Origin: Pseudomonas chlororaphis
Lineage (GTDB): Bacteria; Pseudomonadota; Gammaproteobacteria; Pseudomonadales; Pseudomonadaceae
NCBI RefSeq assembly: GCF_000783395.1
Contig: NZ_JSFK01000002.1
Span: 467,657 to 531,656 of the forward strand
Length of the DNA: 64,000 nucleotides
Direction: 5' to 3'
The stretch's first letter is position 1; each line of letters opens with the position of its first letter. This document shows positions 32,327 through 44,306 of this stretch, in pieces. The notes under the pieces are model-generated. The model made no database searches. It saw only the letters and a list, made by a program, of their open reading frames with translations, and had not been told where the DNA came from. A program made the translations under genes and the position numbers.

Positions 32327-34009
32327 TTACGCCTCGGCTTTTTTCGTCGCCGCTTCGATCTTACGCGTGATGTACCACTGTTGTGCAATCGACAGGCAGT
32401 TGTTCACAACCCAGTACAGCACCAGACCTGCTGGGAACCACAGGAAGAAGAAGGTGAAGATGATTGGCATCATTTTCATGACCTTCGCCTGCATTGGATC
32501 CGGAGGAGTCGGGTTCAGCTGCTGCTGGATGAACATGGTTGCGCCCATGATGATCGGCAGAATGAAGAACGGATCCTTGATCGACAGGTCAGTGATCCAC
32601 AGCATGAACGGCGCCTGGCGCATTTCCACGCTTTCCAGCAGAACCCAGTACAGCGAAAGGAAAACCGGCATCTGCACGAGGATCGGCAAGCAGCCGCCCA
32701 GCGGATTGATCTTCTCTTTCTTGTACAGCTCCATCATGGCTTGCGACATTTTCTGCCGGTCATCGCCATGTTGCTCTTTCAGAGCAGCCAGTTTCGGCGC
32801 GACAGCACGCATGCGCGCCATCGATTTGTAGCTGGCAGCCGACAGCGGGAAGAAAATACCCTTGATCAGCATGGTCAGGAAGATGATCGACCAGCCCCAG
32901 TTACCGACAATGGCGTGGATGTGTTGCAGCAGCCAGAAGATTGGCTGGGCAATGAACCACAGAATGCCGTAGTCGACGGTCAGTTCCAGACCTGGGGACA
33001 ACTCTTTCAGCACAGCCTGGCTTTTCGGACCGGCGTACAGCACAGCGCTGGTTTCAACTTTGCCACCCGGAGCAGCGGTCAGTGTCGGACCGGTGTAACC
33101 GATGATGTAGTTGCCTTTGCTGTCTTTACGGGTCTGGACGATGTTGTTTTCGCCCTTGGCCGGAATCCACGCCGTCACGAAGTAGTGTTGCAGCCAGGCT
33201 ACCCAACCACCGGTGACGGTTTCTTTCAGCTGTGCCTTGTCCATGTCCTTCATGGACACTTTCTTGTACGGCTCCGAACTTGTCCACAGGGCAGCGCCAA
33301 GGTAAGTCGCGGTGCCAGTAGCAGTCGTGGACGAAGGATCAGCGCTGTTGTCGCGCTTCAACTGAGCAAACATTGCGCCGTTCCAGGGCTGAGCGCTCTG
33401 GTTATCCACAATGTAGGAAACGGCTACGTCATACAGGCCGCGTTTCAGGGTGAAACGCTTGATGTAATTGACGCCGTCCTTGCTGAACTTCAGGTCGACG
33501 ATCAGTTGGTCCTGACCTTCAGCCAGTTGATAAGTCTTCTTCTCCGAAGAGTAGACCGGACGACCGGCCGGATTTGCATCCGGGCCATTGGTGCCGATCA
33601 GACCGCTTTGGGCCAGATAAACACGTTCGCCGCCGTTATCGAACAGCTGGAACGGAACATCAGGACGATCCTGACGACGTGGATACAGAGGCAAGGTCAG
33701 TTGAGCAACATCACCACCTTGTGGATCGATCGCGAGATCGAGCACGTCGGTTTTGATCTGGATCAGATCCTTGCTGGCGGCTACCGGAGTTTCGGCAGGT
33801 GCACTGGTATCGCTAGCGGCGCGCGGAATATCGTCACTGGCGGCAGCATTATTGCCAGTGGCGGTATCCGGCAAACCGGATGTAGTCGTACTGGAAGCAA
33901 CATTCTGAGTCGGCAGGGCAGCCTGACCGTAGTCCTGGTTCCATTTAAGGACCATAACGTAGGCCACGATTGCCAGGGCGACGATCAGGATCGTGCGTTT
34001 GATATCCAT
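32327..34009 (-). CDS. yidC: Membrane protein insertase YidC
   Basis: A 560-residue inner-membrane insertase. The N-terminal signal-anchor (RTILIVALAIVAYVMVLKWNQ) is followed by a large periplasmic beta domain (KRGLYDVAVSYIVDNQSAQP) and five conserved C-terminal membrane helices (GWSIIFLTMLIKGIFFPLS, LGGCLPILVQMPVFLSLYWVL, PIIFTFFFLWFPAGLVLYWV). It inserts proteins alone or with SecYEG, including Fo subunits c and a encoded nearby. It starts two bases after the yidD stop. Confidence 0.97.
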   Translation of the reverse strand: MDIKRTILIVALAIVAYVMVLKWNQDYGQAALPTQNVASSTTTSGLPDTATGNNAAASDDIPRAASDTSAPAETPVAASKDLIQIKTDVLDLAIDPQGGDVAQLTLPLYPRRQDRPDVPFQLFDNGGERVYLAQSGLIGTNGPDANPAGRPVYSSEKKTYQLAEGQDQLIVDLKFSKDGVNYIKRFTLKRGLYDVAVSYIVDNQSAQPWNGAMFAQLKRDNSADPSSTTATGTATYLGAALWTSSEPYKKVSMKDMDKAQLKETVTGGWVAWLQHYFVTAWIPAKGENNIVQTRKDSKGNYIIGYTGPTLTAAPGGKVETSAVLYAGPKSQAVLKELSPGLELTVDYGILWFIAQPIFWLLQHIHAIVGNWGWSIIFLTMLIKGIFFPLSAASYKSMARMRAVAPKLAALKEQHGDDRQKMSQAMMELYKKEKINPLGGCLPILVQMPVFLSLYWVLLESVEMRQAPFMLWITDLSIKDPFFILPIIMGATMFIQQQLNPTPPDPMQAKVMKMMPIIFTFFFLWFPAGLVLYWVVNNCLSIAQQWYITRKIEAATKKAEA

Positions 34010-34011
34010 GA

Positions 34012-34257
34012 TTACTCGGCCATCGAAGAAGAACGGGAGGTAGGGATAGGTGGAACCGGGTCATAACCACCGGGATTCCACGGATGACAGCGACCTAAAC
34101 GACGAAAGGTCAGCCAGCCACCGCGCAGAAGGCCATGATTTTCGATGGCTTCATACGCGTAGCAGGAACAACTGGGGTAGAAACGACAGTGGCTGGCCAT
34201 CAAAGGACTAATGGCATAGCGATAAAACTGGATCGGAACGAGGGCCAGTTTACGCAT
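34012..34257 (-). CDS. yidD: Membrane protein insertion efficiency factor YidD
   Basis: An 81-residue protein with the family signature [32 protein letters not shown] and [13 protein letters not shown], including the conserved cysteines. It assists YidC-dependent insertion at the inner membrane. The gene overlaps the end of rnpA by eight bases and is followed within two bases by yidC, the conserved rpmH-rnpA-yidD-yidC order. Confidence 0.95.
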   Translation of the reverse strand: MRKLALVPIQFYRYAISPLMASHCRFYPSCSCYAYEAIENHGLLRGGWLTFRRLGRCHPWNPGGYDPVPPIPTSRSSSMAE

Positions 34258-34651
34258 CGGTACTGTCTACCCCTACAGTTTCGGTTTTGACTTCTGGAAC
34301 TGGCTTGCTGCGTGCCAGACGCTTCCAGAGCTTGCCGAAATGCTGAATCAATTCGGGGTTTTCTACATCGCCCAGACCTTTGCGCGCGACGATAACGATA
34401 TCCCAGCCGACCAGTGAATCCTGGTGCAGACGGAATGATTCGCGCATCAAACGTTTGAGGCGATTGCGCTCAACGGAGAGCTTTACGCTCTTTTTCCCGA
34501 TAACCAGCCCGAGACGGGGGTGATCAAGATCGTTGTTGCGTGCAAGGAGCAGGAGATTTTTCCCCGGAACCTTGCCGGTAGGGGAGTCAAAGACTGCCTT
34601 GAAATGCCGGGGAGTAAGCAGACGCTTTTCCCGACTGAAGTCCTGACTCAC
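34250..34651 (-). CDS. rnpA: Ribonuclease P protein component
   Basis: A 133-residue basic protein that helps the RNase P RNA mature tRNA 5' ends. It starts at [20 protein letters not shown] and has the RNR signature [17 protein letters not shown]. The start is uncertain: homologues begin at this point, and the only usable codon here is GTG 34651, whose GGAG motif abuts it with no spacing. Upstream in-frame codons overlap rpmH and are probably not used. It lies 16 bases after the rpmH stop. Confidence 0.93.
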   Translation of the reverse strand: MSQDFSREKRLLTPRHFKAVFDSPTGKVPGKNLLLLARNNDLDHPRLGLVIGKKSVKLSVERNRLKRLMRESFRLHQDSLVGWDIVIVARKGLGDVENPELIQHFGKLWKRLARSKPVPEVKTETVGVDSTDA

Positions 34652-34667
34652 CTCCAGTACCGGATTA

Positions 34668-34802
34668 TCAAACTGCCAGACGCGCACGACCTTTGGCGCG
34701 GCGACGCGACAGGACTGCACGGCCGTTCTTGGTAGCCATGCGAGCACGGAAACCGTGGGTACGGGCGCGTTTGATAGTGCTTGGTTGGAAAGTACGTTTC
34801 AT
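34668..34802 (-). CDS. rpmH: 50S ribosomal protein L34
   Basis: A short gene of 44 codons plus stop, read from ATG 34802: the protein starts [20 protein letters not shown] and ends [12 protein letters not shown]. It is highly basic and matches L34, a late-assembling large-subunit protein. A consensus-like promoter lies 60 bases upstream. It is the first gene leaving oriC on the left and is co-transcribed with rnpA, yidD and yidC. Confidence 0.97.
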   Translation of the reverse strand: MKRTFQPSTIKRARTHGFRARMATKNGRAVLSRRRAKGRARLAV

Positions 34803-34862
34803 GTCGTGTTACCTGGTTCGTCCACAACGGGCCGGAATGGCCCCCGTTTTAAGAGACCGGGG

Positions 34863-34891
34863 ATTCTAGAGAAAGCAAGCCTTCAGGTCAA
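34863..34891 (-). promoter_or_regulatory. Sigma-70 promoter of rpmH-rnpA-yidD-yidC
   Basis: Minus strand: -35 TTGACC (34886-34891), exact 17-bp spacer and -10 TAGAAT (34863-34868). Transcription starts near 34856 and runs out of oriC to the left. Confidence 0.8.
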
Positions 34892-35294
34892 TTTCCAACC
34901 AGCGTTTCCTTATAAATAGATCTCGTGGCTCTCTCTGCCTGAATGCTTGTCTGCCAAACATAAAAATAAAGAAGGGAATTATTTAAAGCTTTTCTGTAAA
35001 GCTTATAAAAGCTAGGTACAACATCTTCTGTGGATAAGTGGCATTAGCCTTTGTTTTACGTGATGTACAGAGAATGACAACTACAGTGGAAAACCGTGTT
35101 CAGCCTGTGCTGCACCGTCGGATAACCTGTGTGTGGAATGGCATGTTATCCACAGGCATGTTATCCACCGAGTTCAACCCCCAGTTGTCCAGTGCCCTTA
35201 GAGGCGGTTATCCACAGAGCTTACTCACACACCGTTGGTCGCTTTTTCATCGGTTAACACATTGATAAATCATGGTCACCGGGCAACCTGCATG

Positions 35295-35323
35295 TGGATA
35301 AGTGGACCGCTCGCCGCTACAAT
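35295..35323 (+). promoter_or_regulatory. dnaA promoter with a DnaA box over the -35 element
   Basis: -35 TGGATA (35295-35300), exact 17-bp spacer, -10 TACAAT (35318-35323), about 46 bases before the dnaA GTG. The -35 hexamer lies inside the exact DnaA box at 35293-35301, so DnaA binding would block polymerase. Confidence 0.65.
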
Positions 35324-35368
35324 GGCCGCTTGTTTTTGCCTCACCGGCTTTCAACTTAGGGGATATCC

Positions 35369-36898
35369 GTGTCAGTGGAACTTTGGCAGCAGTGCGTGGA
35401 GCTTTTGCGCGAGGAGCTGCCTGCCCAACAATTCAACACCTGGATCCGTCCACTACAGGTCGAAGCCGAAGGCGACGAGTTGCGCGTCTACGCACCGAAC
35501 CGTTTTGTGCTGGACTGGGTCAACGAAAAGTACCTGGGCCGCGTCCTTGAACTGCTGGATGAGCATGGCAACGGCATGGCGCCAGCGCTCTCCTTATTAA
35601 TAGGCAGCAAACGCAGTTCCGCTCCGCGTGCCGCACCGAACGCGCCGCTTGCAGCCGCGCAGGTTTCCCAGCAGGCCCAGGCAAATGCCACGCCTGTGAG
35701 TACGCCGGCACCCACCCAGACGCCAGCACCGGCGGCCAAGCGCTCGACACAGAAAAGCCCCGAAGTCAGCGATGAACCGTCTCGCGACAGTTTCGACCCG
35801 ATGTCCGGCGCTGCTTCGCAACAGGCCCCGGTCCGTGCCGAACAGCGCACCGTGCAGGTCGAAGGTGCGCTCAAGCACACCAGCTACCTGAACCGCACCT
35901 TCACCTTCGAAAACTTCGTCGAAGGTAAATCCAACCAGCTCGCCCGCGCGGCGGCCTGGCAGGTGGCGGACAACCCCAAGCACGGCTACAACCCACTGTT
36001 CCTTTATGGTGGTGTCGGTCTGGGTAAAACCCACTTGATGCACGCAGTGGGTAACCATCTATTAAAGAAGAACCCGAATGCCAAGGTCGTGTACCTGCAT
36101 TCCGAGCGTTTCGTCGCCGACATGGTCAAGGCGCTGCAACTGAACGCGATCAACGAGTTCAAGCGTTTCTACCGTTCGGTGGATGCTTTGCTGATCGACG
36201 ACATTCAGTTCTTTGCTCGCAAGGAGCGTTCCCAGGAAGAGTTTTTCCACACCTTCAACGCCCTGCTTGAAGGTGGCCAGCAGGTCATTCTCACCAGTGA
36301 CCGCTATCCGAAAGAAATCGAAGGCCTTGAAGAGCGCCTCAAATCCCGCTTCGGCTGGGGCCTGACGGTTGCCGTCGAGCCGCCGGAACTGGAAACGCGT
36401 GTGGCGATCTTGATGAAGAAGGCCGACCAGGCCAAAGTCGACTTGCCACACGACGCCGCGTTCTTCATTGCCCAGCGCATTCGCTCCAACGTCCGTGAGC
36501 TGGAAGGCGCGCTTAAACGCGTGATCGCCCACTCGCACTTCATGGGCCGCGACATCACTATCGAGCTGATTCGTGAATCCCTGAAAGACCTGTTGGCGCT
36601 GCAGGACAAACTGGTCTCTGTGGATAACATTCAGCGCACCGTCGCCGAGTACTACAAGATCAAGATCTCGGATCTGCTGTCCAAGCGCCGTTCGCGCTCG
36701 GTTGCACGTCCGCGTCAGGTGGCCATGGCCTTGTCCAAGGAACTGACCAACCACAGCCTGCCGGAAATCGGCGATGTGTTTGGCGGCCGCGACCACACGA
36801 CCGTATTGCACGCCTGCCGCAAGATCAACGAACTTAAGGAATCCGACGCGGACATCCGCGAGGACTACAAGAACCTGCTGCGTACACTGACCACTTGA
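35369..36898 (+). CDS. dnaA: Chromosomal replication initiator protein DnaA
   Basis: A 509-residue AAA+ initiator. Domain I (~1-80, [20 protein letters not shown]) handles DnaB/DnaA contacts. A long low-complexity Ala/Pro/Gln linker follows (~81-165). The AAA+ core has Walker [17 protein letters not shown] (~214-229) and Walker [11 protein letters not shown]. Domain IV has the DnaA-box helix-turn-helix [19 protein letters not shown]. The start is GTG 35369 with AGGGGA eight bases upstream. The linker makes it longer than the E. coli protein (467). One exact DnaA box lies in the gene at 36619. Confidence 0.98.
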   Translation: MSVELWQQCVELLREELPAQQFNTWIRPLQVEAEGDELRVYAPNRFVLDWVNEKYLGRVLELLDEHGNGMAPALSLLIGSKRSSAPRAAPNAPLAAAQVSQQAQANATPVSTPAPTQTPAPAAKRSTQKSPEVSDEPSRDSFDPMSGAASQQAPVRAEQRTVQVEGALKHTSYLNRTFTFENFVEGKSNQLARAAAWQVADNPKHGYNPLFLYGGVGLGKTHLMHAVGNHLLKKNPNAKVVYLHSERFVADMVKALQLNAINEFKRFYRSVDALLIDDIQFFARKERSQEEFFHTFNALLEGGQQVILTSDRYPKEIEGLEERLKSRFGWGLTVAVEPPELETRVAILMKKADQAKVDLPHDAAFFIAQRIRSNVRELEGALKRVIAHSHFMGRDITIELIRESLKDLLALQDKLVSVDNIQRTVAEYYKIKISDLLSKRRSRSVARPRQVAMALSKELTNHSLPEIGDVFGGRDHTTVLHACRKINELKESDADIREDYKNLLRTLTT

Positions 36899-36937
36899 TG
36901 AACACCAGCGCAGCTTATTAAGGCAAGGGACTAGACC

Positions 36938-38041
36938 ATGCATTTCACCATTCAACGCGAAGCCCTGTTGAAACCCCTGCAACTGGTCGCAGGCGTCGTC
37001 GAGCGTCGACAGACCTTGCCGGTACTGTCCAACGTGCTGTTGGTAGTCGAAGGCCAGCAACTGTCGCTGACCGGTACCGACCTGGAAGTCGAACTGGTCG
37101 GTCGTGTGCAACTCGAGGAGCCGGCTGAAACAGGTTCCATCACCGTGCCTGCGCGCAAGTTGATGGATATCTGCAAAAGCCTGCCCAACGATGCGCTGAT
37201 CGACATCAAGGTCGACGAGCAGAAGCTGGTCGTGAAGGCTGGTCGTAGCCGTTTCACTCTGTCGACTTTGCCAGCAAACGATTTCCCGACCGTCGAAGAA
37301 GGTCCGGGCTCTCTGACTTGCAGTCTCGAGCAGAGCAAACTGCGTCGTTTGATCGAGCGCACCAGCTTCGCCATGGCCCAGCAGGACGTGCGTTATTACC
37401 TCAACGGCATGCTGCTGGAAGTGTCCGAAGGCATCATCCGCGCCGTGGCCACCGACGGTCACCGTCTGGCCATGTGCTCGATGAAAGCCGATATCGGCCA
37501 GCCGGATCGCCATCAGGTGATCGTGCCGCGCAAAGGTATCCTCGAACTGGCACGTCTGCTCACCGAGCCGGACGGCAATGTCAGCATCGTGCTGGGTCAG
37601 CATCACATCCGCGCGACGACCGGCGAGTTCACCTTCACCTCGAAACTGGTCGACGGCAAATTCCCGGACTACGAGCGCGTGCTGCCGAAGGGCGGTGACA
37701 AGCTGGTATTGGGCGATCGTCAAGCGCTGCGCGAAGCGTTCAGCCGTACTGCGATTCTGTCCAACGAGAAGTACCGTGGTATCCGTCTGCAGCTGGCCAG
37801 CGGTCAGTTGAAGATCCAGGCCAACAACCCGGAGCAGGAAGAAGCGGAAGAAGAAGTGGGCGTTGAATACAACGGCGGCTCTCTGGAAATCGGCTTCAAC
37901 GTGAGCTACTTGCTCGACGTATTGGGCGTGATGACCACCGAGCAGGTTCGCCTGATCCTGTCCGACTCCAACAGCAGTGCGCTGGTGCAAGAGTCCGACA
38001 ACGACGATTCGGCTTACGTTGTCATGCCGATGCGTCTGTAA
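36938..38041 (+). CDS. dnaN: DNA polymerase III beta sliding clamp
   Basis: A 367-residue clamp of three repeated domains, starting MHFTIQREALLKPLQLVAGV with VVERRQTLPVLSNVLL and ending in the conserved YVVMPMRL. It gives processivity to Pol III and, through Hda in related bacteria, regulates DnaA. It starts 39 bases after the dnaA stop with AAGG upstream, in the usual dnaA-dnaN-recF-gyrB order. Confidence 0.98.
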   Translation: MHFTIQREALLKPLQLVAGVVERRQTLPVLSNVLLVVEGQQLSLTGTDLEVELVGRVQLEEPAETGSITVPARKLMDICKSLPNDALIDIKVDEQKLVVKAGRSRFTLSTLPANDFPTVEEGPGSLTCSLEQSKLRRLIERTSFAMAQQDVRYYLNGMLLEVSEGIIRAVATDGHRLAMCSMKADIGQPDRHQVIVPRKGILELARLLTEPDGNVSIVLGQHHIRATTGEFTFTSKLVDGKFPDYERVLPKGGDKLVLGDRQALREAFSRTAILSNEKYRGIRLQLASGQLKIQANNPEQEEAEEEVGVEYNGGSLEIGFNVSYLLDVLGVMTTEQVRLILSDSNSSALVQESDNDDSAYVVMPMRL

Positions 38042-38055
38042 TCAGCTGACCCTGG

Positions 38056-41582
<3,527 letters not shown>

Positions 41583-41600
41583 TCCTCGTTTGCGTCAAAC

Positions 41601-41631
41601 AAAAAGGCCAACGCATTGCGTTGGCCTTTTT
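41601..41631 (+). terminator. Terminator of the dnaA-dnaN-recF-gyrB transcript
   Basis: Stem AAAAAGGCCAACGC/GCGTTGGCCTTTTT with a three-base loop, 18 bases after the gyrB stop and ending in a T run. Its A-rich left arm would also work on the opposite strand for the convergent response-regulator gene. Confidence 0.9.
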
Positions 41632-41640
41632 ATTGGCAGA

Positions 41641-41719
41641 TCAAAAGATCTGCAGCCTGCGGCAGCTCCTACAGAGATCGATGTAGGAGCTGCCGCAGGC
41701 TGCGATCTTTTGATCTTTT
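41641..41719. repeat. REPIN: two inverted REP sequences
   Basis: Two copies of the fluorescens REP core face each other: AGCCTGCGGCAGCTCCTACA (left) and TGTAGGAGCTGCCGCAGGCT (right), separated by eight bases and flanked by AAAAGATC/GATCTTTT. This doublet form is what REP-associated tyrosine transposases move. No transposase gene is in the window, so it is mobilised in trans if at all. Confidence 0.88.
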
Positions 41720-42437
41720 ATTCAGAGGCTGCAGACACACTCTCCAACCGATACCCATACCCATAAATCGTCAATAACTGCCAACCCCGATCCGCCGTCA
41801 GCCCCAGCTTGTTCCTCAATCGATAGATATGCGTATCCAATGGCCGCGACGAAGCCATCTCCTCATGCGGCCAAAAACGCTCATACAGATAATCCCGCGA
41901 CAACGGCCGGCCCAGATTGCTGAACAGACACCGGGCAAGTCGATACTCGCGCTCAGTCATAACAATAGGCTTGCCTTCGCGGGTGACCGTCAGTTCCGCA
42001 TCATCAAACGTCAGATCATTGAAGCTCAGCACTTCAGTCGCGGCGCTGCGCGGCTGGCTATGTCGACGTAGTACTGCGGCGACTCGGGCTTTCAGTTCAT
42101 TGGGGCGGAACGGTTTACTCACATAATCGTCGGCCCCGGCATTCAACGCCTGAACGATATCGTTCTCGCCATCGCGACTGGTCAGCATGATCGCTGCCGG
42201 TGGCGCTTCCATGTGTTCGCGGGTCCAGCGTAGCAAGGCCAGGCCGGTGAGGTCGGGCAGTTGCCAGTCGAGGATCAGCAGGTCGAAGGTTTCCCGGCGT
42301 AGCTGTCGCAGCAGGTCTTCACCACGCTCGAAGCTGTGCAGTGACCACGGCTGTTCGCCGGCATCGGCCATTTGCTGCAGGGTTTGCTCGACCCGGCGCA
42401 GTTCGGCGGGTTCGTCGTCCAGTATCGCAACGCGCAT
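41718..42437 (-). CDS. OmpR-family two-component response regulator
   Basis: A 239-residue regulator. The receiver domain has the acidic pair LDDEPAE, the phosphorylated Asp in LLILDWQLPDLTG and the Lys in YVSKPFRPNEL. The C-terminal winged helix (LTVTREGKPIVMTEREYRLA, LYERFWPHEEMASSRPLDTH, YGYGYRLESV) binds DNA. ATG 42437 (MRVAILDDEPAE) is taken as start; in-frame codons upstream are not typical. It is divergent from a histidine kinase gene, the likely partner. The stop lies against the REPIN. Confidence 0.9.
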   Translation of the reverse strand: MRVAILDDEPAELRRVEQTLQQMADAGEQPWSLHSFERGEDLLRQLRRETFDLLILDWQLPDLTGLALLRWTREHMEAPPAAIMLTSRDGENDIVQALNAGADDYVSKPFRPNELKARVAAVLRRHSQPRSAATEVLSFNDLTFDDAELTVTREGKPIVMTEREYRLARCLFSNLGRPLSRDYLYERFWPHEEMASSRPLDTHIYRLRNKLGLTADRGWQLLTIYGYGYRLESVSAASE

Positions 42438-42570
42438 ACGCGATGGTTCCTTGTTGCTTGAACAGTTGGGCGTCAACCATAGTCGCTTGGTCATCGCCTT
42501 GAAAGTAAGCGGCCGCCGTTGGACGACGTCCGCTATGATTCTTCGAGTCTACGTCTCAGACCTGTGACCT

Positions 42571-42609
42571 ATGAAAGCATTCACCCTGCCCTGCCCCTTT
42601 TCCCTATGA
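42571..42609 (+). other. Possible 12-codon minicistron before the histidine kinase
   Basis: ATG 42571 opens a reading frame for MKAFTLPCPFSL whose TGA overlaps the kinase ATG (CTATGAAC). The kinase start has no clear ribosome site of its own, so coupled reinitiation is possible. The minicistron also lacks a strong Shine-Dalgarno, so this stays tentative. Confidence 0.3.
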
Positions 42610-44138
42610 ACAATCATCGTCGGCGCGAAAGCCGAGAGCCGAGCCAGGTGCAGCGACTGTTTCGACAGTTGGTGCGCGAATGGTTGTGGATAAGTCTAGT
42701 GCTATTGCCGCTGACTGCGCTGTTGTCGTATCGCGCGCAGGTCAACTTGCACGATGTGTCTCCCGTTGCTGGGGCGTTGTTATCAGTAGGGTTGGTGGCC
42801 TGCGTGCTTGGCTTGCTGCTCTGGCGGCCGCGATGGGCACTCTGGTTAACGTTGATCGGCATGGCGTGCGTGCTGCTGGTCAGTGCCGGACTGGCCGAAA
42901 TGCGCCGCTGGTGGTCGCCGACACCCGCAGTGCTAGGCATGTTGTTTGGCTATCTGATCTGGAACTGGCGGCGCCTGAGCGTGGTGCTGACCTATTTTGG
43001 TTGGGAGTTGGCCCGCCTGGACAGTGAGCCGAAAGTGTTTCCCGAACGCCGTCGCGCGCGATTCACCGGCGCCGATCGCCTGCAGGGCCAGATCATGGCG
43101 CTGGAACAGGCCATGAGTCGCACCCGTGATACCCGGCGCTTTATTGCCGACGGTCTGGAGTACTTGCCCGTCGCTACGCTGATCAGCGATCCCAAAGGTC
43201 AGATCCTGCTGGGCAATCGCAAGGCTCGCCAGCTATTCGATCACAACCTGGTGGGGGACGACGTCCTCGATCAACTGGCCAACCTCGGTTACCCGGAGTT
43301 GTCCACAGAGTTGCGCCCGTCACTGTCGGCCATACCGCTGTTGGAGTTTCGTGATCTCAAGGAGCGCAGCCTGCGTCTGGAGCGTGCCGCCCTGCTGCCG
43401 GTGGACGGAGATACGCCGATCGGTTGGCTGCTCAGCCTCACCGATCTCAGTGCCGAACGTGCCGCGGAGGAACAACGCGGAGTGTTGCTGCGCTTTCTTT
43501 CCCACGATTTGCGCGCCCCGCATTCGGCAATCCTCGCCCTGCTCGATGTTCACCGCCATCAGGCCGGGGCGGATTCACCGTTGTTCGAACAGATTGAGCG
43601 ACAGGTGCGTCGCGCGCTGGATCTGACCGATGGTTTCGTCTTGCTGGCGCGGGCCGAGTCCGAGGCCTATCAGTTCCAGCCGAGCCTGTTCGCAATGTTG
43701 GTGCTGGACGTGCTGGATCAGGCATTGCCCATCGCCCAGCAAAAACGCATCGAAGTGTTGCACGAAATGGATGAGCAATCCCAAGAGCGCCTGATCATGG
43801 CTGATCAGGGATTACTGACGCGTGCGCTGTTCAATCTGCTGGAGAATGCGATCAAATACAGCCCGGCAGACACCACGATTCAACTGCGGGTCAGTTGCCA
43901 CGGAGAGTGGCTATGTTGCGAACTGACCGATCAGGGCAAAGGCATCGCCGAACAAGACTTGCCTGACCTGTTCAGCCAGTACCGACGTTTTTCTTCGGCA
44001 CAAGGCATCGACGGCGTGGGCCTCGGGCTGTCGATGGTCAAAGCGGTGGTCGATCATCATGGCGGCAGAATCGAATGCCGCAGCATGGTCGATCAAGGCA
44101 CCACGTTCCTGCTTGAGTTACCGCTGATCGCTGAGTGA
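42606..44138 (+). CDS. Sensor histidine kinase with a near-absent periplasmic sensor domain
   Basis: A 510-residue kinase. Four hydrophobic segments lie at about residues 27-42, 54-74, 78-96 and 107-121, followed by a cytoplasmic PAS-like region (LEYLPVATLISDPKGQILLG), the H-box FLSHDLRAPHSAIL (His300), N-box LLENAIKYSP, G1 DQGKGIA and G2 GVGLGLSMVKAVV. The three clustered helices before the PAS domain are the layout of CHASE2 kinases, but the large domain expected between helices 1 and 2 is replaced by about 12 residues. ATG 42606 has no good Shine-Dalgarno; TTG 42519 and GTG 42564 are alternatives in the same frame. The divergent OmpR-type regulator is the likely partner. Confidence 0.8.
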   Translation: MNNHRRRESREPSQVQRLFRQLVREWLWISLVLLPLTALLSYRAQVNLHDVSPVAGALLSVGLVACVLGLLLWRPRWALWLTLIGMACVLLVSAGLAEMRRWWSPTPAVLGMLFGYLIWNWRRLSVVLTYFGWELARLDSEPKVFPERRRARFTGADRLQGQIMALEQAMSRTRDTRRFIADGLEYLPVATLISDPKGQILLGNRKARQLFDHNLVGDDVLDQLANLGYPELSTELRPSLSAIPLLEFRDLKERSLRLERAALLPVDGDTPIGWLLSLTDLSAERAAEEQRGVLLRFLSHDLRAPHSAILALLDVHRHQAGADSPLFEQIERQVRRALDLTDGFVLLARAESEAYQFQPSLFAMLVLDVLDQALPIAQQKRIEVLHEMDEQSQERLIMADQGLLTRALFNLLENAIKYSPADTTIQLRVSCHGEWLCCELTDQGKGIAEQDLPDLFSQYRRFSSAQGIDGVGLGLSMVKAVVDHHGGRIECRSMVDQGTTFLLELPLIAE

Positions 44139-44146
44139 TCAGGCAC

Positions 44147-44177
44147 AAAAAAACCGGCTATATCAGCCGGTTTTTTT
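44147..44177. terminator. Bidirectional terminator after the histidine kinase
   Basis: AAAAAAACCGGCT/AGCCGGTTTTTTT arms with a five-base loop, eight bases past the kinase stop. The A and T runs let it serve both strands between convergent genes. Confidence 0.9.
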
Positions 44178-44306
44178 ACTTCCGAAAAAAACTTATGCAC
44201 GTTTTACGGCGTTTTATGAGCTTGAGAAATATATAAGTAAATCAATCACTTAATTTCAATATTCAAGCGTTTTCAACAAAACCGTACACAGGTTATCCAC
44301 AAAATC

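Larger units (their letters stand above)
34803..35368. other. oriC: Chromosomal replication origin oriC
   Basis: This 566-bp gap between divergent rpmH and dnaA is the classical Pseudomonas origin position. Four exact DnaA boxes lie at 35029-35037 (TGTGGATAA), 35146-35154, 35208-35216 (TTATCCACA) and 35293-35301 (TGTGGATAA), with TTATCCACC at 35161-35169 as a near match. An AT-rich block at about 34955-35013 (TAAAAATAAAG, AATTATTTAAAGC, GCTTATAAAAGC) on the left of the box cluster is the probable unwinding element. The outward promoters of rpmH and dnaA flank it. No gene is seen inside. Confidence 0.95.

Noticed and set aside
31682..34066. 794-codon plus-strand frame across mnmE and yidC
   Set aside because: Crosses two genes and a terminator on the minus strand; no motif and no ribosome site.
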